Assembly (NCBI RefSeq): GCF_010211755.1
Contig: NZ_PDWR01000013.1
Span: 25,519 to 89,518 of the forward strand
Source: Pseudoxanthomonas sangjuensis
Lineage (GTDB): Bacteria > Pseudomonadota > Gammaproteobacteria > Xanthomonadales > Xanthomonadaceae
Reading direction: 5' to 3'
Length of the DNA stretch: 64,000 nucleotides
The stretch's first letter is position 1. Every line of letters begins with the position of its first letter. The translations under genes and the position numbers were made by a program. The notes beneath the pieces are model-generated. The model was given only the letters and a program-made list of their open reading frames with translations. It was not told the DNA's origin and ran no database searches. This document shows positions 41,994-53,258 of the stretch, piece after piece.

Positions 41994-43346
41994 CTATTTC
42001 GCCTCGAACACCGCGATCGACTCCACGTGCGCCGTGTGCGGGAACATGTCCATCACGCCCGCCGCCTTCAGTCTCCAGCCGCACTCGTTGACCAGGTAAC
42101 CGGCGTCGCGCGCCAGCGAACCAGGATGGCAACTGACGTAGACGATGCGTCCGAACTGTTTCAGCGGCAGTTGCTTCAGCACCTCGATCGCGCCCGAACG
42201 CGGCGGATCGAGCAGCAGCTTGTCGAAACCCTGCCGCATCCACGGCGTGCCGCGCTGGTCCTGGGTCAGGTCGGCGGCGAAGAACCGCGCATTGGCCAGG
42301 CCGTTGCGCTCCGCGTTTTCCCTGGCGCGGGCGACGAGGCCGGCTTCGCCCTCGACGCCGACGACTTCGCCGACCCGCCTCGCCAGCGGCAGGGTGAAAT
42401 TGCCGAGGCCGCAGAACAGGTCGAGCCCGCGGTCGGTCGGCTGCGGATCGAGCAGGCCCAGGGCATGCGCGATCATCTTTTCGTTCAACTTCGCGTTGAC
42501 CTGGATGAAATCGAGCGGACGGAACGCCAGTTCGACGTCCCATGCGGGAAGCCTGAACGCGAGCGACGGCCCGCTTCCATCGGCATGAACCGGCCACAGC
42601 GGCTGCACGCTGTCGACGCCGCCGGGCTGCAGGTAGATCGCGAAGCGATGCTGCCGGCCGAACGCGACCAGCGCGCCCCTGTCGTCGTCGCCCAGCGGCT
42701 GCAGGTGGCGGAACACCAGCGCGACGCCGTCGAATTCGCCCGCGGCATCGCCGGCGATGAATTCGATCTGCGGAATGTCGGCGCGCGCCTTCAGGCCGTC
42801 GACGAGCCCGGCCAGCGCCTCGATCCTGGAGCCGATCTGCGGGATGACGGTGTGGCACGCCGACAGGTCGGCGACGAAGCGCGGATCCTGTTCGCGGAAG
42901 CCGACCAGGGTCTTGTCCTTCTTCTCGACGCGCCGCACCGAGAAGCGGCCCTTGCGGCGGTAACCCCAGCTTCCGCCGGTCAGCGGCGGCAGGACGGATT
43001 CCGGCGCGACGTGGCCGATGCGCTCGAAGTTCTCCAGCAAGGTGTGCTGCTTGACTTCGATTTGCCTGTCTTCGGCGAGGTGCTGCAGCACGCAGCCGCC
43101 GCAGGTGCCGAAGTGCGGGCAGCGCGGATCGACGCGGTCGGGCGAGGCCTGCAGGACTTCGAGGGTCTTCGCCTCGTCGAAATGGCGGCTCCTTGCGGTC
43201 TGCTCGACCACGACCCGCTCGCCGGGCAAGGCGCCGGCGACGAACACGGCCTTGCCGTCGCGGCGGGCGACGCCGCGGCCGTCATGGCTCAGGTCGAGGA
43301 TTTCGGCTTCGAAGGGAGTGCGATCGATGCGGGGGGAACGGGCCAC
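41994..43346 (-). CDS. rlmD: 23S rRNA (uracil-1939-C5)-methyltransferase RlmD
   Basis: This 450-residue protein has a TRAM domain (residues about 8-65), a 4Fe-4S motif with cysteines in RCPHFGTCGGCVLQ plus a later one in LSACHTV, and a SAM methyltransferase domain with LDLFCGLGNFTLPLA, LLLDPPRSGA and the catalytic Cys in YVSCHPGSLARD. It makes m5U at 23S position 1939. The GTG at 43346 gives a length near E. coli RlmD (433). A more upstream start would add an unlikely Arg/Gly-rich stretch. It is the first gene of the five-gene operon rlmD-CYTH-nagZ-hpt-phosphorylase. Confidence 0.94.
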   Translation of the reverse strand: MARSPRIDRTPFEAEILDLSHDGRGVARRDGKAVFVAGALPGERVVVEQTARSRHFDEAKTLEVLQASPDRVDPRCPHFGTCGGCVLQHLAEDRQIEVKQHTLLENFERIGHVAPESVLPPLTGGSWGYRRKGRFSVRRVEKKDKTLVGFREQDPRFVADLSACHTVIPQIGSRIEALAGLVDGLKARADIPQIEFIAGDAAGEFDGVALVFRHLQPLGDDDRGALVAFGRQHRFAIYLQPGGVDSVQPLWPVHADGSGPSLAFRLPAWDVELAFRPLDFIQVNAKLNEKMIAHALGLLDPQPTDRGLDLFCGLGNFTLPLARRVGEVVGVEGEAGLVARARENAERNGLANARFFAADLTQDQRGTPWMRQGFDKLLLDPPRSGAIEVLKQLPLKQFGRIVYVSCHPGSLARDAGYLVNECGWRLKAAGVMDMFPHTAHVESIAVFEAK

Positions 43347-43453
43347 GTGGCGCAGGCTGCGTGTAATCCAGGGCCGCGTATTGTCGCAGATTCCCGCATC
43401 GCACCTGCGCGTGCGGGCCGGACCGCGGCCGCCATCTGCGGCCTTGCGCGGGG

Positions 43454-43504
43454 CCACCGGCTCGCGCCGGTGGTTCCGGAGGCGCGCTCAAGCGCGCTCC
43501 CGCG
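43454..43504. repeat. REP-like hairpins upstream of rlmD
   Basis: CCACCGGC/GCCGGTGG (43454-43473) is a perfect 8-bp hairpin with a 4-base loop. Next to it, GCGCGCT-CA-AGCGCGC (43482-43497) followed by TCCCGCG is, on the minus strand, the CGGGAGCGCGCTTGAGCGCG word common as a dispersed palindrome in Xanthomonadaceae genomes. A partial copy of the same word (GCGGGAGCGCGC) occurs near 38741. Confidence 0.5.
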
Positions 43505-43515
43505 AAAATCCGGGG

Positions 43516-43689
43516 TCAGCGGATCTTCTTGAAAACCGGGGTATTTCCGAGCTTTTCGATCTTGCCGCCGGATTTCTCGAACTCGGCGATGTCGTGCTCG
43601 ATGCGTTCGTGGGTGATGGTGGCGGCGGACTTGCCGGCAGGGGCGGACTTGGGAAAGGTCTTGGCGGACTTGGCTTTGGTGGCGGCCAC
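43516..43689 (-). CDS. Small basic conserved hypothetical protein
   Basis: This 57-residue soluble protein has a Lys/Ala/Ser-rich start (AATKAKSAKTFPKSAPAGKSAA), an amphipathic helix ITHERIEHDIAEFEKSGGKIE and the end KLGNTPVFKKIR. The GTG at 43689 has GGAAG about 6 bases upstream and seems the best start; a GTG at 43719 would add ten residues. I do not recognise the family. The basic tail plus acidic helix recalls small nucleic-acid-associated proteins, but that is only a likeness. Confidence 0.65.
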   Translation of the reverse strand: MAATKAKSAKTFPKSAPAGKSAATITHERIEHDIAEFEKSGGKIEKLGNTPVFKKIR

Positions 43690-43877
43690 TAGGCTTCCTT
43701 GTTGGAGTTGCTCGGACACCCTACTCCATGGGGTGTAGAAAATCGTTTTTCAAGGCAAAAACGCAGTTCGGATAAGGAATTGGCCCGCATTCGGGGCCTT
43801 TCCAACCAATTCGCGACCAATTCCGGGGTGAGGCGAAAACCGCGAGCCGCTTCGCGCGCATCGCTGTGCTGCTTGCG

Positions 43878-44363
43878 TCATCTGCTTGCGGGGCACTTGC
43901 CTGCGCGCACCATTTCTTCCGATGCGTCGCCGATCGGGTTCGTTTCCCACCCGGCGACCTCGACCTCGTACCCTTTTGCATCCGCGTCAGAAGCCAACAA
44001 TTCGTGCGGGACTTCGAAGCGATCTTCCGAGTAACGGACGATGACGTTCACGGGCACATCGACGCCGCTTTCGTCGCCGGTCGTGCTGTCGAATATCGCG
44101 AACCTCTGCGGGGCTTTACCGGTTTCCTTCTCGAGAACCGCCGCCTGTTGCGGCGTCAGATGGAAAAGGTACGGCGTCCTGGCGTTGTCCTTGTGGCAAC
44201 GATGGACGTAATCGATGAACCGCTTCTGTTCCGGCGCCAGCTCGAAGGATGTCGTCTTCCCGGGAAAACGTCCGTCCGAGAAAACCCGGCCATCTGCCGA
44301 TGCGCTGCCGTACCAGGCCGCAAGGACGGCTGCGATGGCCAGCGGGAAAACCGGACGCGCCAA
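43878..44363 (-). CDS. Exported protein of unknown function
   Basis: This 161-residue protein has a signal peptide (MARPVFPLAIAAVLAAWYGSASA). The mature part includes RFIDYVHRCHKDNARTPYLF, YSEDRFEVPHELLASDADAKGYEV and a late Cys. Two cysteines suggest a periplasmic disulfide. I do not recognise a family. Its codon use is less G+C-biased than neighbouring genes. The 43690-43877 stretch downstream is also relatively A/T-rich and shows no other gene, so this may be a locally acquired patch. Confidence 0.65.
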   Translation of the reverse strand: MARPVFPLAIAAVLAAWYGSASADGRVFSDGRFPGKTTSFELAPEQKRFIDYVHRCHKDNARTPYLFHLTPQQAAVLEKETGKAPQRFAIFDSTTGDESGVDVPVNVIVRYSEDRFEVPHELLASDADAKGYEVEVAGWETNPIGDASEEMVRAGKCPASR

Positions 44364-44375
44364 CGGAGCCGGCCC

Positions 44376-44714
44376 CTACGCCGCATCCGCCCTTGTCGTG
44401 AAGCTCTCCCCGCATCCGCACTCGGCGGTCGCGTTCGGGTTCTCGAACGTGAACAGTTCCGACAGCCCCTGCCTGGTGAAATCGATGGTGGTGCCGTCGA
44501 CCATCGCCAGGCTGTCGGCGTCGACGAAGATCTTCACCCCGTCCTGCTCGAATACCGTGTCGCCCTCGCGCTGTTCGGTGGCCAGGTCGGTCACGTAGCC
44601 CCAGCCCGAGCAGCCGGTGCGGGTCACCCCGAAGCGCAGGCCGAGCACGCCCGGCGTGCCGGCGACGAAGCGCTGGACGCGGGAGAAGGCGGCGGGGGTC
44701 AGGGTAATGGCCAT
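44376..44714 (-). CDS. A-type iron-sulfur carrier protein (IscA-like, HesB family)
   Basis: This 112-residue HesB-domain protein has the three conserved cysteines: Cys35 in RTGCSGWGY, and Cys99 and Cys101 in ECGCGESF. It carries or delivers Fe-S clusters. The CGCGESF end is closer to IscA than to ErpA (CGCGSSF). No isc or suf genes are adjacent. AGGAG lies 7-8 bases before the ATG at 44714. It is divergent from asnS over 110 bp. Confidence 0.9.
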   Translation of the reverse strand: MAITLTPAAFSRVQRFVAGTPGVLGLRFGVTRTGCSGWGYVTDLATEQREGDTVFEQDGVKIFVDADSLAMVDGTTIDFTRQGLSELFTFENPNATAECGCGESFTTRADAA

Positions 44715-44824
44715 GCGGGAACTCCTCGGATGGGCGGAATTATAGGCCCGGCGGCAGGCGGGAAAGCCGGCTCTCCGGTAAACTCCGCGTTCCATAGATC
44801 GGGTTCACGGGACGAGGATTCAAG

Positions 44825-46225
<1,401 letters not shown>

Positions 46226-46231
46226 GAACGA

Positions 46232-46306
46232 GGAACGCGCGGAGAGGAGTGGGAAGTGAGTAAAAGCACCCTCCAACCGCCCGCCCCTCACTCCTCTTCA
46301 CTCACG
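46232..46306. repeat. Purine/pyrimidine imperfect palindrome after asnS
   Basis: A purine-rich strand (with GAGGAGTGGGAAGTGAGT near 46242-46261) is followed by its pyrimidine counterpart (CACTCCTCTTCACTCAC near 46289-46305), about 30 bases apart. GAGGAGTG pairs exactly with CACTCCTC. It could act as a terminator for asnS. A related palindrome lies at 46613-46700 on the other side of the next small gene, so this looks like a dispersed intergenic element. Confidence 0.5.
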
Positions 46307-46314
46307 CCTGCCCC

Positions 46315-46614
46315 ATGATCCTCTTCCTCGCCCTCTGCTTCGTCGCCACCGCCATCGCCGGCTTCTGCGCCTTCGTGATCTTCTGGCCGCTGACCCTGGT
46401 GCACGTGCGCGACCGCCATTCCGACCTGCGCGCCGAATTCGGCGACGGCGCCTTCCTCAAGCCCGATGCGTTGCGCTGGCTGCTCAGCGGCCGCTACCGC
46501 GAAACCCGCGACCCGTCGTTGACCGGGCTGGCCACGCCGGCGCGGCTGTCGCTGCTGACCATCTTCTTCGGCCTCGTGATGGCCGCCCTGCTCTGGCTGT
46601 GGTCCTTGATCTAG
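46315..46614 (+). CDS. Small two-helix membrane protein
   Basis: This 99-residue protein has an N-terminal hydrophobic helix (LFLALCFVATAIAGFCAFVIFW), a polar centre with GDGAFLKPDALRWLLSGRYR, and a C-terminal helix (SLLTIFFGLVMAALLWLWSL). No family is recognised. It is bracketed by the two palindromic elements. Normal codon use supports it as real. Confidence 0.72.
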   Translation: MILFLALCFVATAIAGFCAFVIFWPLTLVHVRDRHSDLRAEFGDGAFLKPDALRWLLSGRYRETRDPSLTGLATPARLSLLTIFFGLVMAALLWLWSLI

Positions 46615-46700
46615 GAGTGAGCGAAGGGGAGCGAGAAGCGAAGGGGAAACCCCTGCCCTTCCGCTCGCTGCCCACGCCTCTCCGCTCACCTCTTTCGCCC
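46613..46700. repeat. Second purine/pyrimidine imperfect palindrome
   Basis: GTGAGCGAAGGGGAGCGAG (46617-46635) with AAGCGAAGGGGAAA is answered by CCCCTGCCCTTCCGCTCGCT and CCTCTCCGCTCAC (to about 46690). The stem is long and interrupted. It shares the GTGAG..GAGGAG style with the element at 46232-46306. It lies between two short genes on the same strand, so it would be transcribed. Confidence 0.5.
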
Positions 46701-46711
46701 GGAAGCCCCCC

Positions 46712-47029
46712 ATGACCGACCCGCACGACATCGCCCACGACGAATGGTGGCTGGCCACGCTCGGCCGCACCCTGGTCTGGGCGCGGCTGCGCGTGCTGGA
46801 AGCCGGCACCGCCGAGGTCTTCGACAGCGACGGCCGCACCCAGCCCTTCGAAAGCGAGGACAGCGCCCGCGCGGCGCTGCTCGACGCCGAATTCGTCGCC
46901 TTCGACGGCCTCGACGAGGAGGACGCGCTGGAACGCGGCTTCTCGCTGTCCGAAATCGTGCCGCCGCCTGCCGGCGACGACGCCGAACTGCGCGGGCTGA
47001 TGGTGCAATCGCTCGGCCGCGACGCCTGA
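46712..47029 (+). CDS. Conserved hypothetical protein, acidic
   Basis: This 105-residue soluble protein has many Asp/Glu residues. It opens with HDIAHDEWWLATLGRTLVWARLRVLEAG and then has VFDSDGRTQPFESEDSARAALLDAEFVAFDGLDEEDA. The second half resembles the short SH3-like or DUF modules that follow a VFDxDG turn, but no family could be assigned. It lies 63 bp before the carbonic anhydrase gene on the same strand. Confidence 0.7.
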   Translation: MTDPHDIAHDEWWLATLGRTLVWARLRVLEAGTAEVFDSDGRTQPFESEDSARAALLDAEFVAFDGLDEEDALERGFSLSEIVPPPAGDDAELRGLMVQSLGRDA

Positions 47030-47092
47030 CCCGTTCTCCCCCGCAGCCCGGCGGGAAGCGGCCTTCACCCCGAAGTCTGGAATAATGCGCGC

Positions 47093-47755
47093 ATGACCGA
47101 TCTCGACCAGTTGCTGCGCAACAACCGCGAATGGGCCGACCGGGTCGAACGCGAGGACCCCGGTTTCTTCCAGCGCCTGTCGCGGCAGCAATCGCCGAAA
47201 TACCTGTGGATCGGCTGCTCCGACTCGCGCGTGCCGGCTAACCAGATCCTCGGCCTCGACCCCGGCGAGGTCTTCGTCCACCGCAACGTCGCCAACCTCG
47301 TGGTCCACACCGACCTGAACGCGCTGAGCGCGATCCAGTTCGCCGTGGACCTGTTGCAGGTCGAGCACATCCTGATCGTCGGCCACTACGGCTGCAGCGG
47401 CGTGCACGCCAGCCTGACCCGCCGCCGCATCGGCCTGGCCGACAACTGGCTGCGCCACGTCGGCGACGTGGCGCTGAAGCACGCCGCGCTGCTCGATGCC
47501 ATCGCCGACGCCCCCCTGCGCCACGCGCGGCTGTGCGAACTCAACGTGATCGAACAGGTGGTCAACCTGTGCCAGACCACGGTGGTCGAGGACGCCTGGG
47601 CGCGCGGGCAGAAACTGGCCGTGCACGGCTGGGTCTACAGCCTGGCCGACGGGCGCGTGCGCCAGATGGGCATCGACGTGTCCGCGCCGGAGCAGCTCGC
47701 CGGCAGATACCAGGACGCGCTGGCGCAGATCCCGCGCAGCGGCAAGCGCGACTGA
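47093..47755 (+). CDS. can: Beta-class carbonic anhydrase
   Basis: This 220-residue beta-carbonic anhydrase has zinc ligands Cys42 (GCSDSR), His98 and Cys101 (VGHYGCSG), and the Asp44-Arg46 dyad. It hydrates CO2 to bicarbonate, supplying carboxylases. Length and sequence match E. coli Can (YadF). It is followed 16 bp later by the kynurenine-pathway genes; their linkage may be only transcriptional. Confidence 0.95.
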   Translation: MTDLDQLLRNNREWADRVEREDPGFFQRLSRQQSPKYLWIGCSDSRVPANQILGLDPGEVFVHRNVANLVVHTDLNALSAIQFAVDLLQVEHILIVGHYGCSGVHASLTRRRIGLADNWLRHVGDVALKHAALLDAIADAPLRHARLCELNVIEQVVNLCQTTVVEDAWARGQKLAVHGWVYSLADGRVRQMGIDVSAPEQLAGRYQDALAQIPRSGKRD

Positions 47756-47771
47756 ACGACGAGGAAAAACC

Positions 47772-48302
47772 ATGCTTCCCCCACCGATCAACTTCCAGGC
47801 CTGGATCGACGAGCATCGCCACCTGCTGAAGCCACCGGTCGGCAACAAGTGCATCTACGCCGGCGACTTCATCGTGATGGTCGTCGGCGGGCCGAACGCG
47901 CGCACCGACTACCACTGGGACGAAGGCCCGGAATGGTTCTACCAGCTCGAGGGCGAGATGGTGCTGCGCATCCAGGAAGACGGCCAGCCAAGGGATATCC
48001 CGATCCGGGCCGGCGAGATCTTCCTGCTGCCGCCGCGCGTGCCGCATTCGCCGCAACGCATGCCGGACTCGGTCGGCCTGGTGATCGAGCGCAAGCGCCT
48101 GCCGCACGAGAACGACGGCCTGATCTGGTACTGCGAACGGTGCAACCACAAGCTGTACGAGGAATATTTCCCGCTGAAGAACATCGAGACCGACTTCCCG
48201 CCGGTGTTCGACCGCTTCTACGCCTCGCGCGAGCACCGTACCTGCGCCGACTGCGGGCACCTGAACCCGGCGCCATCGCGCTACGAGTTCCCCGACACCT
48301 GA
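47772..48302 (+). CDS. 3-hydroxyanthranilate 3,4-dioxygenase
   Basis: This 176-residue cupin has Fe ligands His48 and Glu54 ([12 protein letters not shown]) and His92 (PRVPHSPQR). A rubredoxin-like second metal site near the end has Cys120/123 (WYCERC) and Cys157/160 (CADC), as in the bacterial enzymes. It converts 3-hydroxyanthranilate to the precursor of quinolinate. It is followed by kynureninase and kynurenine monooxygenase, completing the steps from kynurenine to quinolinate. Confidence 0.94.
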   Translation: MLPPPINFQAWIDEHRHLLKPPVGNKCIYAGDFIVMVVGGPNARTDYHWDEGPEWFYQLEGEMVLRIQEDGQPRDIPIRAGEIFLLPPRVPHSPQRMPDSVGLVIERKRLPHENDGLIWYCERCNHKLYEEYFPLKNIETDFPPVFDRFYASREHRTCADCGHLNPAPSRYEFPDT

Positions 48303-48399
48303 GCGGAAACGCCAACCCCGTCGCGATTGCGCAAGCCGGTCCCCTTTCTCGCCGGGGAGGAATCGGGAACAATCGCCCATCCCCGAACGCAATTCCCCG

Positions 48400-49674
<1,275 letters not shown>

Positions 49675-49675
49675 C

Positions 49676-51037
49676 GTGCGCGAAAAACAACTGATCATCG
49701 TCGGCGCCGGCCTGGCCGGCAGCCTGCTCGCCACCCTGCTGTGCCGGCGCGGCTGGCAGGTGACGGTATACGAGCGCCGCGGCGACCCGCGGATCAAGGG
49801 CTACGAGTCCGGGCGCTCGATCAACCTGGCGCTGGCCGAGCGCGGTCGCCACGCGCTGCGCCGCGCCGGGGTCGAGGATGCGGTGATGGCGCAGGCGGTG
49901 ATGATGCGCGGACGCATGGTCCACGTGCCCGGCGAGGAACCGCTGCTGCAGCGCTACGGCCGCGACGACAGCGAATCGATCTGGTCGGTGCACCGCGCCG
50001 ACCTCAACCTGACCCTGCTGGAACTGGCGGAACAGGCCGGCGCGCAAGTGCATTTCTACCGGCGCCTGCACACCGTCGATTTCGGCGCCGGCTATGCGCG
50101 CTTCATCGACGATCGCGACGACCAGCCGTACGACATCCACTTCGACGTCCCGCTGATCGGCGCCGACGGCGCCGGCTCGGCGCTGCGCGCGGCGATGAAC
50201 CGCTGGTCGCCGCTCGGCGAGCGCGTCGAGTTCCTCGACCACTCGTACAAGGAACTGGAAATCCCGCCGACCGCCGCCGGCGGCTTCGCGATCGAACCCA
50301 ACGCGCTGCACATCTGGCCGCGCGGCCATTACATGTGCATCGCCCTGCCCAACCACGTGAAGACCTTCACGGTGACGCTGTTCCTGCCGAACGAAGGCGA
50401 GCCCAGCTTCGCCAGCGTGCACAGCGGCGCGGACGCGCAGGCGCTGTTCGAACGCGAGTTCCCCGACGCGCTGCCGCTGATCCCGAAGCTGCGCGAGGAC
50501 TGGGAGAACCACCCGCCCGGCCTGCTCGGCACGCTGTACCTGGACCGCTGGCGCCTGGGCGGCCGCGCGCTGCTGCTCGGCGACGCCGCGCACGCGATGG
50601 TGCCGTTCCACGGCCAGGGCATGAACTGCGCGTTCGAGGACTGCGTGGCGCTGGCCGACCTGCTGGAGGCGAACGACGACGTCAACGCCGCCTTCGCCGC
50701 GTTCGAGAACGCGCGCAAGCCCAACGCCCTGGCGATCCAGAAGATGGCGCTGGAAAACTACGTCGAGATGCGCGACCGGGTCGACGATCCCGACTTCCTG
50801 CTGCAGCGCGAGCTCGAACGGCAGCTGCAGCACCGCCACCCGGGTCGCTTCGTCCCGCACTACACGATGGTCACCTTCATGCGCATTCCGTACGCGGTGG
50901 CGCTGCGGCGCAGCGAGGTCCAGCGCGGGATCCTGGTCGAAGCGACGCGCGGGCACGCCACGCTCGACGACATCGACTGGAACGCGGTCGATGCGCAGGT
51001 GCGGGCGCGGCTGGAGCCGCTGCAGGACACCGCCTGA
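49676..51037 (+). CDS. kmo: Kynurenine 3-monooxygenase
   Basis: This 453-residue FAD-dependent hydroxylase has a Rossmann GxGxxG (IIVGAGLAGSL) near residue 8, an ERRGDPR loop and the FAD-ribityl motif LLLGDAAHAMVPFHGQGMNCAFED. The kmo signature around GRSINLALAERGRHAL is present. It makes 3-hydroxykynurenine with NADPH and O2. The GTG at 49676 is almost coupled to kynU. Tryptophan dioxygenase and formamidase are not in the window. The pathway in this group feeds de novo NAD synthesis; nadK lies at 56.2 kb. Confidence 0.94.
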   Translation: MREKQLIIVGAGLAGSLLATLLCRRGWQVTVYERRGDPRIKGYESGRSINLALAERGRHALRRAGVEDAVMAQAVMMRGRMVHVPGEEPLLQRYGRDDSESIWSVHRADLNLTLLELAEQAGAQVHFYRRLHTVDFGAGYARFIDDRDDQPYDIHFDVPLIGADGAGSALRAAMNRWSPLGERVEFLDHSYKELEIPPTAAGGFAIEPNALHIWPRGHYMCIALPNHVKTFTVTLFLPNEGEPSFASVHSGADAQALFEREFPDALPLIPKLREDWENHPPGLLGTLYLDRWRLGGRALLLGDAAHAMVPFHGQGMNCAFEDCVALADLLEANDDVNAAFAAFENARKPNALAIQKMALENYVEMRDRVDDPDFLLQRELERQLQHRHPGRFVPHYTMVTFMRIPYAVALRRSEVQRGILVEATRGHATLDDIDWNAVDAQVRARLEPLQDTA

Positions 51038-51083
51038 TCCGCCGCGACGGGCGGAGCCCGCCCCCACGGGTCATAATCGGCCG

Positions 51084-52526
51084 ATGACAGCCAGCTTCCT
51101 GTTCTACGACCTGGAAACCTTCGGGCAGGACCCGAGGAAAACCCGCATCGCCCAGTTCGCCGCGCTGCGCACCGATGCCGAACTGAACCCGGTCGAGGAA
51201 CCGGTCAGCTTCTTCGTCAAGCCGGCCGACGACCTGCTGCCCTCGCCCGTCGCCACGCTGATCACCGGCATCGCCCCGCAACAGGCGCTGCGCGAAGGCA
51301 TGGCCGAAGCCGAAGCCTTCGCCCGCATCGCCGAGGAGATGTCGCGCCCGGAAACCTGCGCGCTGGGCTGGAACACGCTGCGCTTCGACGACGAATTCGT
51401 CCGCCACGGCCTGTTCCGCAACTTCTTCGACCCCTACGAGCGCGAGTGGCGCGGCGGCAACTCGCGCTGGGACCTGCTCGACGTGGCTCGGTTGTTCAAT
51501 GCGCTGCGGCCGGAAGGCATCGTCTGGCCGCGGCGCGAGGACGGCAAGGGCACCTCGTTCAAGCTGGAACACCTCGCCGCTGCCAACGACGTCCGCGAAG
51601 GCGACGCGCACGAGGCGCTGTCCGACGTGCGCGCCACCGCCGGCATCGCGCGGTTGATGCGGGTCGCGCAGCCGCGGCTGTGGGACTACGCGCTGCAGCT
51701 TCGCGACAAGCGTTTCGCCGCGCGCCTGCTCGACGCCACCGCGTTGCAACCGGTGCTGCACGTCTCGCAACGCTATCCGGCCAGCCGCTTCTGCGCCGCG
51801 CCGGTGCTGCCGCTGGCGCGGCACCCGCGCATCGACACCCGCGTCGTCGTGTTCGCCCTGGAAGGCGCCGCCGCCGCGTTGCTCGGCCTCGATGCGCAGG
51901 AGATCGCCGACCGCCTGTACACGCCGGCGGCCGACCTGCCCGCAGGCGTGCAGCGCGTGCCGTTGAAGGAAGTGCACCTGAACCGCTGCCCGGCGCTGGT
52001 CGCGTGGAACCACCTGCGCGACGAGGATTTCTCCCGGCTCGGCATCGACCGCGCCGCGATCGAAGCCGCCGCCGCCGCACTGCGCCCGCATGCGGCGATG
52101 CTGGCCGAAAAGGTGCGGCAGGTCTACGCGGTCGGGGCCGAATATGCGAAGCCCGACGCCGATGCCTCGCTGTACGACGGCTTCATCGGCGACGGCGACA
52201 AGCGCAAGCTGGCCGAAGTGCGCTCGACGCCGCCGGAACACCTCGGCGACCGCGAGTTCGGCTTCCGCGACCCGCGCCTGCCGGAGCTGCTGTTCCGCTA
52301 CCGCGCGCGCAACTGGCCGGAAACGCTGGACACCGGCGGCCGCGCACGCTGGGACGAATACCGCCGCCTGCGCCTGCTCACCGACAGCGGGCTGTCCGAG
52401 GTGACGCTGCCACGGTATTTCGAGCAGATCGCGGCGCTGCGCGGCGCGCATGCCGGCGATGGCGGCAAGCAAGTATTGCTGGACCAACTCGAAGCCTGGG
52501 GCCGCGAATTGCAGGCATCGCTGTAG
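51084..52526 (+). CDS. sbcB: Exodeoxyribonuclease I (SbcB)
   Basis: This 480-residue 3-prime-5-prime ssDNA exonuclease has DEDDh residues: Asp/Glu in FYDLETFG (exo I), NTLRFDDEFVRH (exo II) and GDAHEALSDVRAT (exo III His/Asp). The SH3-like and helical C-terminal domains follow (HLNRCPALVAWNHLRDEDF). It matches E. coli SbcB (475). It acts in mismatch repair and recombination. The ATG at 51084 starts directly at the nuclease domain. Confidence 0.95.
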   Translation: MTASFLFYDLETFGQDPRKTRIAQFAALRTDAELNPVEEPVSFFVKPADDLLPSPVATLITGIAPQQALREGMAEAEAFARIAEEMSRPETCALGWNTLRFDDEFVRHGLFRNFFDPYEREWRGGNSRWDLLDVARLFNALRPEGIVWPRREDGKGTSFKLEHLAAANDVREGDAHEALSDVRATAGIARLMRVAQPRLWDYALQLRDKRFAARLLDATALQPVLHVSQRYPASRFCAAPVLPLARHPRIDTRVVVFALEGAAAALLGLDAQEIADRLYTPAADLPAGVQRVPLKEVHLNRCPALVAWNHLRDEDFSRLGIDRAAIEAAAAALRPHAAMLAEKVRQVYAVGAEYAKPDADASLYDGFIGDGDKRKLAEVRSTPPEHLGDREFGFRDPRLPELLFRYRARNWPETLDTGGRARWDEYRRLRLLTDSGLSEVTLPRYFEQIAALRGAHAGDGGKQVLLDQLEAWGRELQASL

Positions 52527-52569
52527 GCGGGAAATGCCTGCCCCGCAGCGACGGGTTTATCATCCCGCC

Positions 52570-53256
52570 ATGGCCACCTACTTCTCCGAAGCCAGCTTCA
52601 AGTTCCTGCGCGGGCTGGCGCGCAACAACAACAAGGCGTGGTTCACCGCGCACAAGCCGCAGTACGAGGAACACGTGCGGCAACCATTCCTGCGCCTGCT
52701 GGCCGACCTGCAGCCCGACCTCGCCGCGGTCAGCCCGCACTTCCGCTCCGACCCGAAGACCGTCGGCGGCTCGCTGTTCCGCATCTATCGCGATGCGCGC
52801 TTCTCCAACGACAAGTCGCCGTACAAGTCCTGGCAGGGCGCGCGCCTGTACCACGAGCGCAGCAGGCAGGTCGCCGCGCCTTCGTACTACATCCACCTGC
52901 AACCGGGCGAATGCTTCGTCGGCGCCGGCCTGTGGCATCCGGAGCCGGACACGCAGCGCAGGGTACGCCAGTTCATCCTCGACAACCCCGGCAGCTGGAG
53001 GGCCACGGCGCACGGGGCGAAGTTCCGCAAGCGCTACGACCGGGAGGACAGCGAGAAACTGAGCCGCCCGCCGCGCGGCTTCCCCGCCGACTTCGAATTC
53101 ATCGACGACCTCAAGCACCGCAACTTCGTGTTCTGGCGTTCGATCGACGATGCGACGATGGCCGGACCGCGGCTGCGCCAGGTCCTCGCCGCCGATTTGG
53201 CCGCGCTGGGGCCGTTCGTCGACTACCTGTGCGCCGCGCTCGACCTGGAGTTCTGA
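52570..53256 (+). CDS. DUF2461-family protein
   Basis: This 228-residue soluble protein has the DUF2461 blocks FLRGLARNNNKAWFTAHKP (start), SLFRIYRDARFSNDKSPYKS and PSYYIHLQPGECFVGAGLW, and the late PPRGFPADFEF. The family is widespread and of unknown function. It lies 43 bp after sbcB and 2 bp before the DUF2939 gene, so the three are probably cotranscribed. Confidence 0.85.
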   Translation: MATYFSEASFKFLRGLARNNNKAWFTAHKPQYEEHVRQPFLRLLADLQPDLAAVSPHFRSDPKTVGGSLFRIYRDARFSNDKSPYKSWQGARLYHERSRQVAAPSYYIHLQPGECFVGAGLWHPEPDTQRRVRQFILDNPGSWRATAHGAKFRKRYDREDSEKLSRPPRGFPADFEFIDDLKHRNFVFWRSIDDATMAGPRLRQVLAADLAALGPFVDYLCAALDLEF

Positions 53257-53258
53257 CC

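Noticed and set aside
43721..43981. A short minus-strand open frame between the small basic protein and the exported protein.
   Set aside because: Its translation has no domain or plausible composition and overlaps the better-supported exported protein gene.
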